This document shows positions 34,411 through 43,384 of a stretch of 64,000 bases of DNA, piece by piece. The notes below the pieces were generated by a model that was not told where the DNA came from, ran no database searches, and saw only the letters and a list, made by a program, of their open reading frames with translations. The translations under genes and the position numbers were made by a program. Numbering within the stretch: position 1 is the stretch's first letter; each line of letters opens with the position of its first letter. Source of the DNA: Lachnospiraceae bacterium (GTDB lineage: Bacteria; Bacillota; Clostridia; Lachnospirales; Lachnospiraceae); contig JAFYZH010000021.1 of NCBI GenBank assembly GCA_017548765.1, positions 1-64,000 of the forward strand, given 5' to 3'.

Positions 34411-35385
34411 ATGAGTTTTCGTTTTGGGGTTTTAGGAGCAGGACGTATCTCGAATAAGTTCTGCGACGCAGTTGCAAGGATCGAAGGCGCAGAAGTCGTT
34501 GCGATCGCCAGCAAGTCCATGGAGAGAGCCAAAGCATTTGCCGCGGCCAATGCGATCCCGGCGGCGTACGATGACTATACCACGATGATCGAGGAGATGA
34601 AGCCGGATGCAGTCTACATCGGCGTCACGACCAATGCACATTTTGAACTGGTCATGCTGTGCCTGGATCTGGGCGTGCCGATCCTGTGCGAGAAGCCGAT
34701 GTTCACCGACATGGAGCAGGCGAAGGCAGGCCTCGCAAAAGCTGCGGAGAAGAAGGTATTTCTGATGGAGGCGATGTGGAGTCGTTTCCTGCCTGCGGTT
34801 AAAAAAGCAAAACAGTGGGTCGAAGAAGGAAAGATCGGCACACCGACGTATTCCAATTTAGGCATCGCCAATCTGATGAATAAGGATCCGGAGGATCGCT
34901 TCTACAGCGCGGCCCTCGGCGGCGGATCCGCGTACGATCTGGGCGTTTACGGCTACGACATCACCACGTTCGTGCTGGGCGACATCCCGATCGATCAGGT
35001 GGAGGAATACTCCATCTGGAGCGAGACCGGCGTGGACATCGAGAACCACGTGGTCATGCGCTACCCGGACACGATCGCGACCTTCGACTCGAGTTTCATC
35101 AGCGTTCTGGATGAGCGTCTGATCGTCTGCGGCGACGCGGGCATGCTGATCGTGCCGCACTCGCACTATGCGACCGAAGCCTTTCTGTACGACAGCCGGC
35201 GCAACCTCGTCGAGCATTTTAAGGATGAGGAAACGGTCAATGGTTTCGTCTACGAGATCATGGAAGCGATGCAGTGCATCCGCGACGGAAAGCTCGAAAG
35301 CAGCGTGATCACGCATCAGGACACGATCGCGAGCACCCTGCTGTATGATAAGGTCAATGCACACAAACCGAAGGATCTTAAGTGA
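34411..35385 (+). CDS. Gfo/Idh/MocA-family NAD(P)-dependent oxidoreductase
   Basis: A 324-residue protein with an N-terminal Rossmann fold (GVLGAGRISNKFCDAV) and the family motif CEKPMFTDMEQA near 90. The C-terminal alpha/beta domain contains the GGGSAYDLGVYGYD segment that lines the substrate site. Members oxidise sugars, sugar acids, inositols or dihydrodiols; the substrate here cannot be told. Given the plant-polymer genes elsewhere in the window, a sugar-derived substrate is plausible. AAAGGGGG precedes the ATG. Confidence 0.88.
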   Translation: MSFRFGVLGAGRISNKFCDAVARIEGAEVVAIASKSMERAKAFAAANAIPAAYDDYTTMIEEMKPDAVYIGVTTNAHFELVMLCLDLGVPILCEKPMFTDMEQAKAGLAKAAEKKVFLMEAMWSRFLPAVKKAKQWVEEGKIGTPTYSNLGIANLMNKDPEDRFYSAALGGGSAYDLGVYGYDITTFVLGDIPIDQVEEYSIWSETGVDIENHVVMRYPDTIATFDSSFISVLDERLIVCGDAGMLIVPHSHYATEAFLYDSRRNLVEHFKDEETVNGFVYEIMEAMQCIRDGKLESSVITHQDTIASTLLYDKVNAHKPKDLK

Positions 35386-35437
35386 TCCGGCGCCCGGCGG
35401 GCGTGCATAAACGCACATTTGAAAAAGAAAGGAAAAA

Positions 35438-35452
35438 GCCCGGAAACCGGGC
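35438..35452. other. Compact hairpin just before the HIT gene
   Basis: GCCCGG and CCGGGC pair around AAA, ending three bases before the ribosome site. On the minus strand it is followed by TTTTT, so it has the form of a terminator for antisense reading from the murG side. Confidence 0.4.
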
Positions 35453-35463
35453 CGGAGAACGAA

Positions 35464-35877
35464 ATGGAGAATTGTATTTTTTGTAAGATCGCAAACGGAG
35501 AGATCCCGAGCACGACATTGTATGAGGATGACATGTTTCGCGTGATCTTTGACCTGGGTCCTGCTTCGAAGGGCCATGCCCTGATCCTGCCGAAGGAGCA
35601 TTTCGCGGACGTGACCGAACTCTCGGAAGAATATGCCGCAAAGGTGCTGTTGGTGGGCGCGAAGATCGGCAAAGCCATGAAGAAGGCGCTCGGCTGCACG
35701 GGCTTCAATCTGGTACAGAACAACGGTCTTTCGGCCGGCCAGACGATATTCCACTTCCATATGCACGTGATCCCACGCTACGACGACGGAGCGAAGATCG
35801 TAGCATGGGATCCGGGAACCTTAGATCCTGAGGAAGCTAAGGAGATGCAGAAAAAAATATCAGAAGCGCTGGATTAA
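35464..35877 (+). CDS. HIT-family nucleotide hydrolase
   Basis: A 137-residue histidine triad protein with the HFHMHV triad (His97, His99, His101), CIFCKIANGEIPS at the start (putative zinc Cys) and SKGHALILPKEH. It is probably an Hint-type purine nucleoside phosphoramidase. The start at 35464 gives the standard family N-terminus. The last 18 bases overlap the end of the convergent murG gene. Confidence 0.93.
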   Translation: MENCIFCKIANGEIPSTTLYEDDMFRVIFDLGPASKGHALILPKEHFADVTELSEEYAAKVLLVGAKIGKAMKKALGCTGFNLVQNNGLSAGQTIFHFHMHVIPRYDDGAKIVAWDPGTLDPEEAKEMQKKISEALD

Positions 35878-36915
35878 TTCCATCACGCGCTCGACACCGT
35901 TACCGATATCGGCCTTCATCATAGCGTCGATATAGGTTTGGCGATTTTCATAAAGATTTTTGATGGCCGTTACCAGAGTCTCTTTGGTAACGGCTTCTTC
36001 TTCCAAAACCTCGGAAAATCCCTGCTTTTGGAAGGAAGCGGCGTTCAGGATCTGGTCGCCGCGGCTGACCGCCTTCGACAGCGGGATCAGCAGGTGCGGC
36101 TTACGAAGCGCAAGAAGCTCGCAGAGTACATTGGCCCCGGCACGTGACAGGATCACGTCCGCACAGGCGTAGAGGTCTTTGAGTTCCGACGAGATATACT
36201 CGTACTGAACGTAGCCCTCGCGGTCGATCTCGGGATCGAGATTTCCCTTACCGCACAGGTGGATGATGTCGAACTGCGGGAGCAGGTCGTCCAGCGACGC
36301 ACGCAGGTGCTGGTTGATGATGCGGGAGCCGGAGCTGCCGCCGATCATGAGCAGAACGGGCTTCGCGCCGGACAGTCCGGTAAATGCAAGTCCCGCCTCC
36401 CGTGTACCGGTCAGGAGCTCTTTACGGATCGGACTGCCCGTCAGGACGGCCGGCTTCTTTTTGAGCTGTTCTACGGTCTCCGGGAAATTACAGCAGATGT
36501 ATTTCGCAGCGGAAATGCAGAGTTTATTGGCCAGACCCGGCGTCATATCCGACTCGTGGATGATGACCGGGATCTTATATTTTTTCGCCGCGCGAACGAC
36601 GGGAACGGCAACAAAACCGCCCTTCGAGAAGACCACATCGGGCTTGAGCTGCTTCATCAGTTTTTTCGCCTCATTGTAGCCCTTCACGACGCGGAACGGG
36701 TCGGTCAGGTTCTTCGCGCTCAGGTAGCGGCGGAATTTGCCGGTCGCCACGCCATAGTACGGGATCCCCTCCGCCTCGATGAGCCCCTTCTCCATTCCTT
36801 CGTAGGAACCGATGTAGGAGATCTCATAGCCCAGAGCCCGCAGCTCGGGCAGCAGGGCGATATTTGCAGTAACATGTCCGGCGGTGCCACCGCCGGTCAG
36901 AACGATCTTTTTCAT
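35860..36915 (-). CDS. murG: MurG, lipid II GlcNAc transferase
   Basis: A 351-residue glycosyltransferase adding GlcNAc to lipid I on the cytoplasmic membrane face. The family signatures are TGGGTAGHVTANIAL at the start, FSKGGFVAVPVV, IHESDMTPGLANK, LMIGGSSGSRIIN and SRAGANVLCELLAL. Most genomes place murG in the dcw cluster; here it stands apart, preceded on the same strand by the TSCPD gene 21 bases away. A GAGG site lies before the ATG. It overlaps the convergent HIT gene by 18 bases. Confidence 0.95.
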   Translation of the reverse strand: MKKIVLTGGGTAGHVTANIALLPELRALGYEISYIGSYEGMEKGLIEAEGIPYYGVATGKFRRYLSAKNLTDPFRVVKGYNEAKKLMKQLKPDVVFSKGGFVAVPVVRAAKKYKIPVIIHESDMTPGLANKLCISAAKYICCNFPETVEQLKKKPAVLTGSPIRKELLTGTREAGLAFTGLSGAKPVLLMIGGSSGSRIINQHLRASLDDLLPQFDIIHLCGKGNLDPEIDREGYVQYEYISSELKDLYACADVILSRAGANVLCELLALRKPHLLIPLSKAVSRGDQILNAASFQKQGFSEVLEEEAVTKETLVTAIKNLYENRQTYIDAMMKADIGNGVERVMELIQRF

Positions 36916-36936
36916 GATGGACCTCGTCGGGTGGGA

Positions 36937-37203
36937 TTATGCTTCTTCGGAAGCCTGCTGCTTCTGCAGGACCTGGCGCACGGCGCGCGCGAGCTGATCC
37001 GGGCAGGAAGTGCCGCGACCCTTGCAGTCGATCTTCTGCAGGCGGCGGATGACCTCCTCCGCATCCATGCCTTCCACGAGGGCAGCAACGCCCTGGGTGT
37101 TTCCATGGCAACCGCCGACAAACTGAACGTTTGTCACCTTGCCATCGACGATATCAAATAGTATTTGACGGGAACAGGTTCCTTTGGTAGTATAGGTATA
37201 CAT
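36937..37203 (-). CDS. TSCPD-domain protein
   Basis: An 88-residue protein of the TSCPD family, named for the motif found here as GTSCPDQLARAV, with a second conserved segment VQFVGGCHGNTQGV. Related domains sit at the end of class II ribonucleotide reductases and may bind metal through the Cys residues; the free-standing form has no proven role. The start at 37203 follows GGGAGG. It is probably co-transcribed with murG. Confidence 0.88.
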   Translation of the reverse strand: MYTYTTKGTCSRQILFDIVDGKVTNVQFVGGCHGNTQGVAALVEGMDAEEVIRRLQKIDCKGRGTSCPDQLARAVRQVLQKQQASEEA

Positions 37204-37337
37204 ATCGTACCTCCCAGTGAATGATCGGGACACAACGCGTGTCTCGGTGCCTTCATGATAGCACAGAAATCCACAAAAATCCATAGGTGCGAACGCGGGA
37301 AATGCAAGCCTTCCCGATTTGTTTTGAAAGGAAAGAA

Positions 37338-37931
37338 ATGAAACAGAAGACAGAAAACGGCACTATGCGCCTCGGAGTTTTATTGATGGGCATCATCGTA
37401 TGCGCCGGCATCTTCGGGTGGGTCTACGAAACACTTTTTTACTTATATAATGACGGGCGGATCGTGAAGAGGGGCTCCTGCTTCGGTCCGTGGATCGACA
37501 TTTACTGTCTGGGCGGCCTGCTCATGTACTTCATGTGCAGGAAACTTACGAAAAAACCGTGGCTGGTGGCCATCCTGTGCGGCGCGATCTGCGGCGCCCT
37601 CGAATACGCGGCCGGTTTTATCCTGGATCGGGTCAATGGAGGTCACTGGGGCTGGGATTACACGAACGAAAAACTGAATTTCGGAAACATAAACGGATAC
37701 ATCTGCTTACGCTCGGTCCTCACATTTGCTCTGTCAGGACTCTTGCTATTTTATGTGATCATCCCGTGCCTTCATCGCCTTTGGTCGAAGCTTGGAGAGA
37801 AAGCATTTTCCCGCATCATCGTAACGCTGGGAGTGATCATTTTGATCGACATCGCATACAACGATATCGCCGCATATATGTTCGGAATGCCGGGCGCCGC
37901 GAAGATCTATCGCGACCTCGGCTGGTTTTGA
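37338..37931 (+). CDS. CmpB-like putative ABC-type membrane protein
   Basis: A 197-residue membrane protein with five hydrophobic segments. It matches the family annotated as putative ABC transporter permease (CmpB-like): GWVYETLFYLYNDGR, RGSCFGPWIDIYCLGGL, EYAAGFILDRVNGGHWGWDY, FGNINGYICLRSVL. No ATPase is nearby and transport has not been shown for this family. The start at 37338 has AAAGGAAAG. The gene stands alone in front of the cardiolipin synthase gene. Confidence 0.8.
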   Translation: MKQKTENGTMRLGVLLMGIIVCAGIFGWVYETLFYLYNDGRIVKRGSCFGPWIDIYCLGGLLMYFMCRKLTKKPWLVAILCGAICGALEYAAGFILDRVNGGHWGWDYTNEKLNFGNINGYICLRSVLTFALSGLLLFYVIIPCLHRLWSKLGEKAFSRIIVTLGVIILIDIAYNDIAAYMFGMPGAAKIYRDLGWF

Positions 37932-38035
37932 TGTCGTATGCTTGCCATTTTTCCGATTTTTTGATAGAATAAGACTGGCGTGGTGTGCGCTAAGGGGGCA
38001 TAGTTTTTAAGCTCCGAAAGGATTTTGGTCAGACC

Positions 38036-39568
38036 ATGAAAAAAGTACTGAAGGTCATTTTCGGTAGGGCGTTTTACACCAGTTTCAGTTTGTTGCTGCA
38101 GATCCTGCTTATGATCTGGGCGACAGGTCTTCTGGCAGGCAACTATTTCTATTTTTCGTTGCTGCTAGACATACTGGCTATTTTGATCGCTCTGCGGATC
38201 ACGGTAAAATGGGATAATATCGCTTACCGTCTGGTATGGGTATTCGTCATTTTGGCGGTCCCCGTATTCGGGCTTAGTTTGTTTGCGATGTTTGGCCGTA
38301 CCAGTATCAACCGAAAGACGAAAAAACACTATATCAAGGTGGAGGGAGAGTACCTCAACCATCTGGCTGAATTCGAAAGCTGCCTGCCGCCGGAGGACGA
38401 CCAGACCGGATACGTCCACCGACAGATGAATTACATTGACCAATACGGCGCATATCCTTCCTATCAGAATACCGACGTCAAGTTCTACTCGCCGGCGGAG
38501 GAAGCGCTGGAGGATATGTTTGCGGCGCTTCGAGGCGCGAAGAAGTTCATTTTCCTGGAGTACTTCGTCATCCAGAACGCGAAAGTCTGGAAGACGATCG
38601 AGGAGATCCTGATCAACAAGGTAAAGCAGGGCGTGGAAGTCCGTGTGATCTACGATGACTTCGGAAGCCTGAAGTTCATCGATAAGGATTTCGCGAAACG
38701 AATGAACCGCTACGGCATCCAGTGTCGTATCTTCAATCCGTTCATTCCGTTTATATACGTATTTATGAACCATCGTGACCACCGTAAGATCATGGTCATC
38801 GATAACGAGATCAGTTTCTCCGGCGGCTTTAATCTGGCGGACGAATACTTCAATCTCGAGTCCCCGTACGGGCACTGGAAGGACAGCGGTATCCGCCTGG
38901 AGGGCGATGCGGTCCGCAACCACACGCTGATGTTCCTCGAAATGTGGAATTTCATCAAGAAGACGGACCTGTCCGTGGCGCACTACCTGGTGCCGTACGC
39001 TTATGAAGCGAAGGAGAAGGACACTTACGTGCAGCCGTACTCCGACACGCCGATCGACCACGAGCCTCTCGGGGAAAATGTTTACATGAACATCATCAAG
39101 ACGGCGAAGCATCATGTATACATTACGACGCCGTACCTGATCATCAGCGAGGAGATGAACCGCGAACTGTGCATGGCGGCGAAGCGCGGCGTGGATGTGC
39201 GCATCATCACCCCGGGTATTCCGGATAAGAATAGTATATTCCTGCTGACGCAGTCTTACTACGAACGCCTGATCCATGCGGGCGTACGCATATATCAGTA
39301 CACGCCCGGTTTCATCCACGCGAAACAGTACCTGTGCGATGATGAGATCGCGGTCGTCGGGACCATCAACATGGACTTCCGGAGCCTGTACCTGCACTTC
39401 GAGTGCGCGACTTACCTCTATCGCTGTCAGGCGATAAAGGACATCCGTCAGGACTTCGAGAACATGTTCCCGATCTGCGAAGAGATCACGCTGGATCTGG
39501 CGAAGAAGCACACGGGATACAAGAATTTCAAACAAAGCGTTTTAAGATTGCTCGCTCCTATGTTTTAG
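38036..39568 (+). CDS. cls: Cardiolipin synthase (phospholipase D family)
   Basis: A 510-residue membrane enzyme: two N-terminal membrane helices, then two HKD phospholipase D motifs, first at 249-260 (HRKIMVIDNEI, His249 and Lys251) and second at 428-440 (HAKQYLCDDEIAVVG, His428 and Lys430). GSxN-type residues follow each (SGGFNLAD, GTINMDFRS). It joins two phosphatidylglycerol molecules into cardiolipin. It has the usual family length. It is followed by a 166-base region packed with hairpins. Confidence 0.93.
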   Translation: MKKVLKVIFGRAFYTSFSLLLQILLMIWATGLLAGNYFYFSLLLDILAILIALRITVKWDNIAYRLVWVFVILAVPVFGLSLFAMFGRTSINRKTKKHYIKVEGEYLNHLAEFESCLPPEDDQTGYVHRQMNYIDQYGAYPSYQNTDVKFYSPAEEALEDMFAALRGAKKFIFLEYFVIQNAKVWKTIEEILINKVKQGVEVRVIYDDFGSLKFIDKDFAKRMNRYGIQCRIFNPFIPFIYVFMNHRDHRKIMVIDNEISFSGGFNLADEYFNLESPYGHWKDSGIRLEGDAVRNHTLMFLEMWNFIKKTDLSVAHYLVPYAYEAKEKDTYVQPYSDTPIDHEPLGENVYMNIIKTAKHHVYITTPYLIISEEMNRELCMAAKRGVDVRIITPGIPDKNSIFLLTQSYYERLIHAGVRIYQYTPGFIHAKQYLCDDEIAVVGTINMDFRSLYLHFECATYLYRCQAIKDIRQDFENMFPICEEITLDLAKKHTGYKNFKQSVLRLLAPMF

Positions 39569-39699
39569 TTGCAGGTCGCTAGCGACCTGCAACGCCAGAA
39601 GTTTGGTTTTCAGCGGAACGCCGAAGGCATTACGCTGAAAATAAACTTCGCACCCCGAGATAAATCCTTCAGCGAAGGATTTATCGAGTTGAGCAACTC
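39569..39699. repeat. Array of four consecutive hairpins after cls
   Basis: Directly after the cls stop lie: a perfect 24-bp palindrome (39569-39592); a nested hairpin with outer arms GAAGTTT/AAACTTC (39598-39604, 39643-39649), middle arms TTTTCAGCG/CGCTGAAAA and inner GCC/GGC; a 12-bp stem with AGC loop (39659-39670 with 39674-39685); and a 5-bp stem with GAGC loop (39686-39699). No T-run follows any of them, so they are not typical terminators. It could be a structured RNA, a 3' stabiliser or a small palindromic repeat element. Confidence 0.75.
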
Positions 39700-39734
39700 C
39701 CTTATTCAAGTAAGCATTTATTTAAGGAGATACT

Positions 39735-40517
39735 GTGGAAACACATATAAAGGATCTGAAGATCAATTATACCGTCACCGGACAGGGGAGCCCCGTTTGC
39801 CTACTGCATGGCTGGGGGGCTTCCCTTGATATGTATCCGGGCGTGATCGCGCGGCTTTCGCAGTCGCACACGGTGTACGCCCTGGACTTCCCGGGGATGG
39901 GTAAGAGCGACGAGCCGCCCGAAGCGTGGTGCGTGGACGACTACACCGACGTGGTGACGGAGTTCCTGAAACAGATGGAGCTCACCGAGACCGCGCTCAT
40001 CGGCCACTCTTTCGGAGGTCGCGTGATCGCGAAACTCATTGCCCGCCAGAAAGCAGGCGCGGAGGGTGCTTCGCCGGTCCGCTTCACGAAGATCATCCTG
40101 ATGGACTCCGCGGGCATCAAGCCGAAGAAAAAGCTGAAGGCGCGCTATAAGACCGCCACATACAAAATGGCGAAGTTCATCTTCAAATGTCCGGTCATGA
40201 AGTTCCTCTACCCGGATTACATGGACCACATGCGCAAACGCAGGGGCTCCGCGGATTACAACGCCGCATCGCCCGTCATGCGCGGAACGCTGGTCCGCGT
40301 GGTCAATGAAGACCTGCAGAAGGAGCTTTCGACCATCACCCAGCCGACCCTGCTCATATGGGGCGAAAACGACACGACGACGCCGATCTCCGACGCGCAC
40401 CGCATGAAGGAACTGATCGCGGACAGCGACATCGTGACCGTGCCCGGAGGGCATTTTTCCTACATCGACTCGCCGGGGCTCGTCCTCGGGGCCATGGACG
40501 CATTTTTGAACGAGTGA
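39735..40517 (+). CDS. Alpha/beta hydrolase
   Basis: A 260-residue alpha/beta hydrolase with nucleophile elbow GHSFGG (Ser near 96), oxyanion region LLHGWGAS, acid in LLIWGENDTTTP and catalytic His in PGGHFSYIDSP. No signal peptide, so cytoplasmic. Substrate unknown. The start is GTG at 39735 with AAGGAGATACT before it. It is followed after 35 bases by the MurF-type gene, so it may be part of the murF-ddl operon, perhaps acting on a wall precursor or lipid. Confidence 0.88.
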   Translation: METHIKDLKINYTVTGQGSPVCLLHGWGASLDMYPGVIARLSQSHTVYALDFPGMGKSDEPPEAWCVDDYTDVVTEFLKQMELTETALIGHSFGGRVIAKLIARQKAGAEGASPVRFTKIILMDSAGIKPKKKLKARYKTATYKMAKFIFKCPVMKFLYPDYMDHMRKRRGSADYNAASPVMRGTLVRVVNEDLQKELSTITQPTLLIWGENDTTTPISDAHRMKELIADSDIVTVPGGHFSYIDSPGLVLGAMDAFLNE

Positions 40518-40552
40518 CGGTATAAGCGACCGTCGCAAAGGAGCTTGAAACC

Positions 40553-42136
40553 ATGATAACTGTTATATATCAGGGCGTCATAACAGCGATAAGCACTCTT
40601 GCATTTATCGGGCTGATGCTGTATTATATGCATATGTTTCAGTTGAATTCCTACGCGGCTGACGAGCAGTTGCGTTGGATGAAACATAACTATAACAGCC
40701 TTTTGGGACGTTCCATGGGCGTGATCCTGTCCATACCCTTGCTGGCCCTGTTCGGCATGCACTGGTACGGCGTAGCGCCGGCCGCGCTTCTGCTGTGGCT
40801 GACATTTTCCGGAAACCGCCCCCGCAAAGGCATGGCGAAGAAAGACTTCGCCGTCACAAAACGAGTGAAGCGCATGATGATCACCGTGTTCATCATCTAC
40901 GCGATCTTCCTGGCATGGCAGATCGTGCAGATCGTCGGAGGCACGGGCCGGGACTTCTTCTTCCCGACCTTCTGCTGTCTGCTGATGACACCCTTCGTCA
41001 TCATCGCGGCCAATGTGATCAACCGCCCGATGGAGAAGCGGATCAACCGCAAATTCATCAACGAGGCGAAGCACATCGTAGCCGAGATGCCGGCGCTGAC
41101 GACCATCGGCATCACCGGAAGCTACGGCAAGACCAGCATGAAACATTTCGTGACGAAGCTTCTGGCGGCGGACCGCAATGTTTACATGACCCCGGGAAAC
41201 TTCAATACCGAGCTGGGCGTGACCATCGCCGTGCGCCGGGACCTGAAGCCCCTGCACGAGGTGTTTGTCTGTGAGATGGGTGCGCGCCGCGTCGGCGAGA
41301 TCAAAGCCGTTTGCGACATCGCGAAGCCCACGTACGGCATCCTGACCTCGATCGGCCCCCAGCATCTGGAGACCTTCGGCTCCATGGAGAACATCATCCA
41401 TACGAAATTCGAACTGGCGGACGCCCTGCCTCAGGACGGCACTCTGTTTGTGAATTTCGACGATGCGATCCTGCGCGAGCAGGCGCCGAAGACCGGACGG
41501 AAGATCATTTCCTACGGCCTGACCTGCGAGGAAGCGACGTATCGCCCGCAGAACCTGTGCTGCACGGCACGGGGCAGCGAGTTCGATATGACATTTCCCG
41601 ATGGGGAGACCATACATTTCACCGCACAGGTCATCGGCACGCACAATGTGCTCAATCTGGCGGGAGCCCTGGCTGTGGCGGACACCTTCGGCGTGCCCAG
41701 GCAGCACATGGCGGCCCAGGTCAAACGTGTGGAGAGCGTGGCGCACCGCCTGCAGATGAAGCAGACCGGCCGCGGCATCCTCATCGATGACGCGTACAAC
41801 TCGAACCCCGTCGGAGCGAAGGCAGCGCTGGATACGCTCGCGATGTTCGACGGAATGAAGATCCTCATCACACCGGGCATGGTGGAACTGGGGGAGAAAC
41901 AGGAAGAACTGAACCGCATTTTCGGCCGCCAGGCGGCAGAGAAAGCGGATGTCATCATCCTCATCGGAAAGCGGCAGACTGAGCCGATCTATGCCGGCGT
42001 CTGCGACACCGATTTTCCGAAGGATAAACTGTTCGTGGCAGGCGACCTGCAGGAGGGACTTTCCATCGCGGACGGCATCAAGACCGACGCGCAGAAGATC
42101 ATTCTCCTGGAAAATGACCTCCCGGACAACTACTGA
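40553..42136 (+). CDS. murF: Membrane-anchored MurF-type ligase
   Basis: A 527-residue Mur ligase. The C-terminal 380 residues are MurF-like: ATP-binding GITGSYGKTS (about 186-195), NTELGVT, EMGARRVGEI, GTHNVLNLAGALAVAD, and DDAYNSNPVGAKAALD with the Mur-ligase Asn. It should add D-Ala-D-Ala to the UDP-muramoyl tripeptide. The unusual part is the N-terminus: about 150 residues with four hydrophobic segments (for example AISTLAFIGLMLYYM, MMITVFIIYAIFLAW) replace or precede the normal UDP-binding domain. The neighbouring ddl gene supports the MurF role. AAAGGAG precedes the ATG. Confidence 0.88.
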   Translation: MITVIYQGVITAISTLAFIGLMLYYMHMFQLNSYAADEQLRWMKHNYNSLLGRSMGVILSIPLLALFGMHWYGVAPAALLLWLTFSGNRPRKGMAKKDFAVTKRVKRMMITVFIIYAIFLAWQIVQIVGGTGRDFFFPTFCCLLMTPFVIIAANVINRPMEKRINRKFINEAKHIVAEMPALTTIGITGSYGKTSMKHFVTKLLAADRNVYMTPGNFNTELGVTIAVRRDLKPLHEVFVCEMGARRVGEIKAVCDIAKPTYGILTSIGPQHLETFGSMENIIHTKFELADALPQDGTLFVNFDDAILREQAPKTGRKIISYGLTCEEATYRPQNLCCTARGSEFDMTFPDGETIHFTAQVIGTHNVLNLAGALAVADTFGVPRQHMAAQVKRVESVAHRLQMKQTGRGILIDDAYNSNPVGAKAALDTLAMFDGMKILITPGMVELGEKQEELNRIFGRQAAEKADVIILIGKRQTEPIYAGVCDTDFPKDKLFVAGDLQEGLSIADGIKTDAQKIILLENDLPDNY

Positions 42137-42154
42137 TAAAGGAAGTACACCAAA

Positions 42155-43369
42155 ATGAAGATACAGGTTGGATTGTTTTTCGGCGGTCCCAGCGTGGAGC
42201 ACGAAGTATCCGTGATCACCGCGCTGCAGGCCTATTATGCATTTGAGGATGAGCGTTACGAGATCATCCCCATTTATATCACGAAGGACAGCCGCATGTT
42301 CGTCGGTGAAAGTATCGGCGATATCGAGGCCTACCGGAACATCCCGGCGCTCCTCGATAAGAGCATCCAGATCACCATCGTGCGCGAGGAGGGACGCACC
42401 TATCTGCGTCAGATCCGTTCCCGTGCGTTTAAGAAAGATTACAACCAGGTCATCGATGTCGCGTTCCCGTGCGTGCACGGAACGAACGTCGAGGACGGAA
42501 CCCTGCAGGGATACCTGCAGACTCTGGGTCTGCCCTATGTCGGCTGCGACGTTTTCTCGTCCGCGATCGGCATGGATAAATTCGCACAGAAGGCAGTGCT
42601 TCGCGAGGCAGGTATCTCCGTGCTTCCGGCTCTGTGTCCGTACATCTCTGAGTATCGTCAGGATCCGGAGGCGCTGATGAACGCGATCGAGGCGAAGATC
42701 GGCTATCCGGTCATCGTAAAGCCGAACAACCTCGGCTCGAGTGTCGGCATCCGCGTTGCGCGCGACCGTGCTGCGCTGGAGAGCGCGTTGGAGTATGCGT
42801 TTGGCTTCGCGCTTCGCGTTTTGGTGGAGCATGCGATCACCAGTCTGAAAGAAGTCAACTGTTCCGTGATCGGAGACTACGAGTCGGCTGAGGCTTCCGA
42901 GTGTGAGGAACCGATCGCCCAGGACGAGATCCTGAGTTACCAGGATAAATACATGGGCAATAGCGGCAAGAACGGCGTGAAAGGCGCTCCCGTTAAGGGC
43001 GGCGGCGCGAAGGGCAGTGAGGGCATGGCCAGCCTGTCCCGTAAGATCCCGGCAGAGATCTCGCCTGAGAGGCGCGAAGAGATCCGCAGCCTGGCCGTAA
43101 AAACGTTCCAGACCCTGGGCTGCAACGGCGTGGCGCGTATCGATTTCATGATCGATAAGGACACCGATGCGTTGTATGTCAACGAGATCAATACGATCCC
43201 GGGCTCGCTGGCGTTCTATTTGTGGGAGGCAGTCGACCTTCCGTATTCGAAGATGCTGGTCCGCCTGATCGATCTGGCGCTCAAGCGTGAGAGAGAACGT
43301 TCAAACATCTCCTTCTCGTTTGACAGCAATCTTTTAGCACATGCTTCACTTCCGAAGCATAATCATTAA
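42155..43369 (+). CDS. ddl: D-alanine-D-alanine ligase
   Basis: A 404-residue ATP-grasp ligase making the D-Ala-D-Ala dipeptide used by MurF. Signatures are FGGPSVEHEVSVITA at the start, FPCVHGTNVEDGTLQGYLQ, VKPNNLGSSVGI, EVNCSVIGDYESAEAS and the terminal RIDFMIDKDTDALYVNEINTIPGS. It is longer than the usual 310-360 residues: a Gly/Lys-rich loop of about 25 residues (near 268-295, with KNGVKGAPVKGGGAKG) is inserted ahead of KIPAEIS. It lies 18 bases after murF, consistent with one operon. Confidence 0.94.
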   Translation: MKIQVGLFFGGPSVEHEVSVITALQAYYAFEDERYEIIPIYITKDSRMFVGESIGDIEAYRNIPALLDKSIQITIVREEGRTYLRQIRSRAFKKDYNQVIDVAFPCVHGTNVEDGTLQGYLQTLGLPYVGCDVFSSAIGMDKFAQKAVLREAGISVLPALCPYISEYRQDPEALMNAIEAKIGYPVIVKPNNLGSSVGIRVARDRAALESALEYAFGFALRVLVEHAITSLKEVNCSVIGDYESAEASECEEPIAQDEILSYQDKYMGNSGKNGVKGAPVKGGGAKGSEGMASLSRKIPAEISPERREEIRSLAVKTFQTLGCNGVARIDFMIDKDTDALYVNEINTIPGSLAFYLWEAVDLPYSKMLVRLIDLALKRERERSNISFSFDSNLLAHASLPKHNH

Positions 43370-43384
43370 CTATTCGAGGAAAAC

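Noticed and set aside
38165..39535. A 456-residue minus-strand frame opposite cardiolipin synthase
   Set aside because: Mirror-frame artefact; the plus-strand gene has both HKD motifs.
40460..42832. A 790-residue minus-strand reading frame opposite the hydrolase and murF genes
   Set aside because: It lies fully opposite well-recognised genes, is rich in Arg/His/Asp as expected for the mirror of GC-rich codons, and has no known domain.
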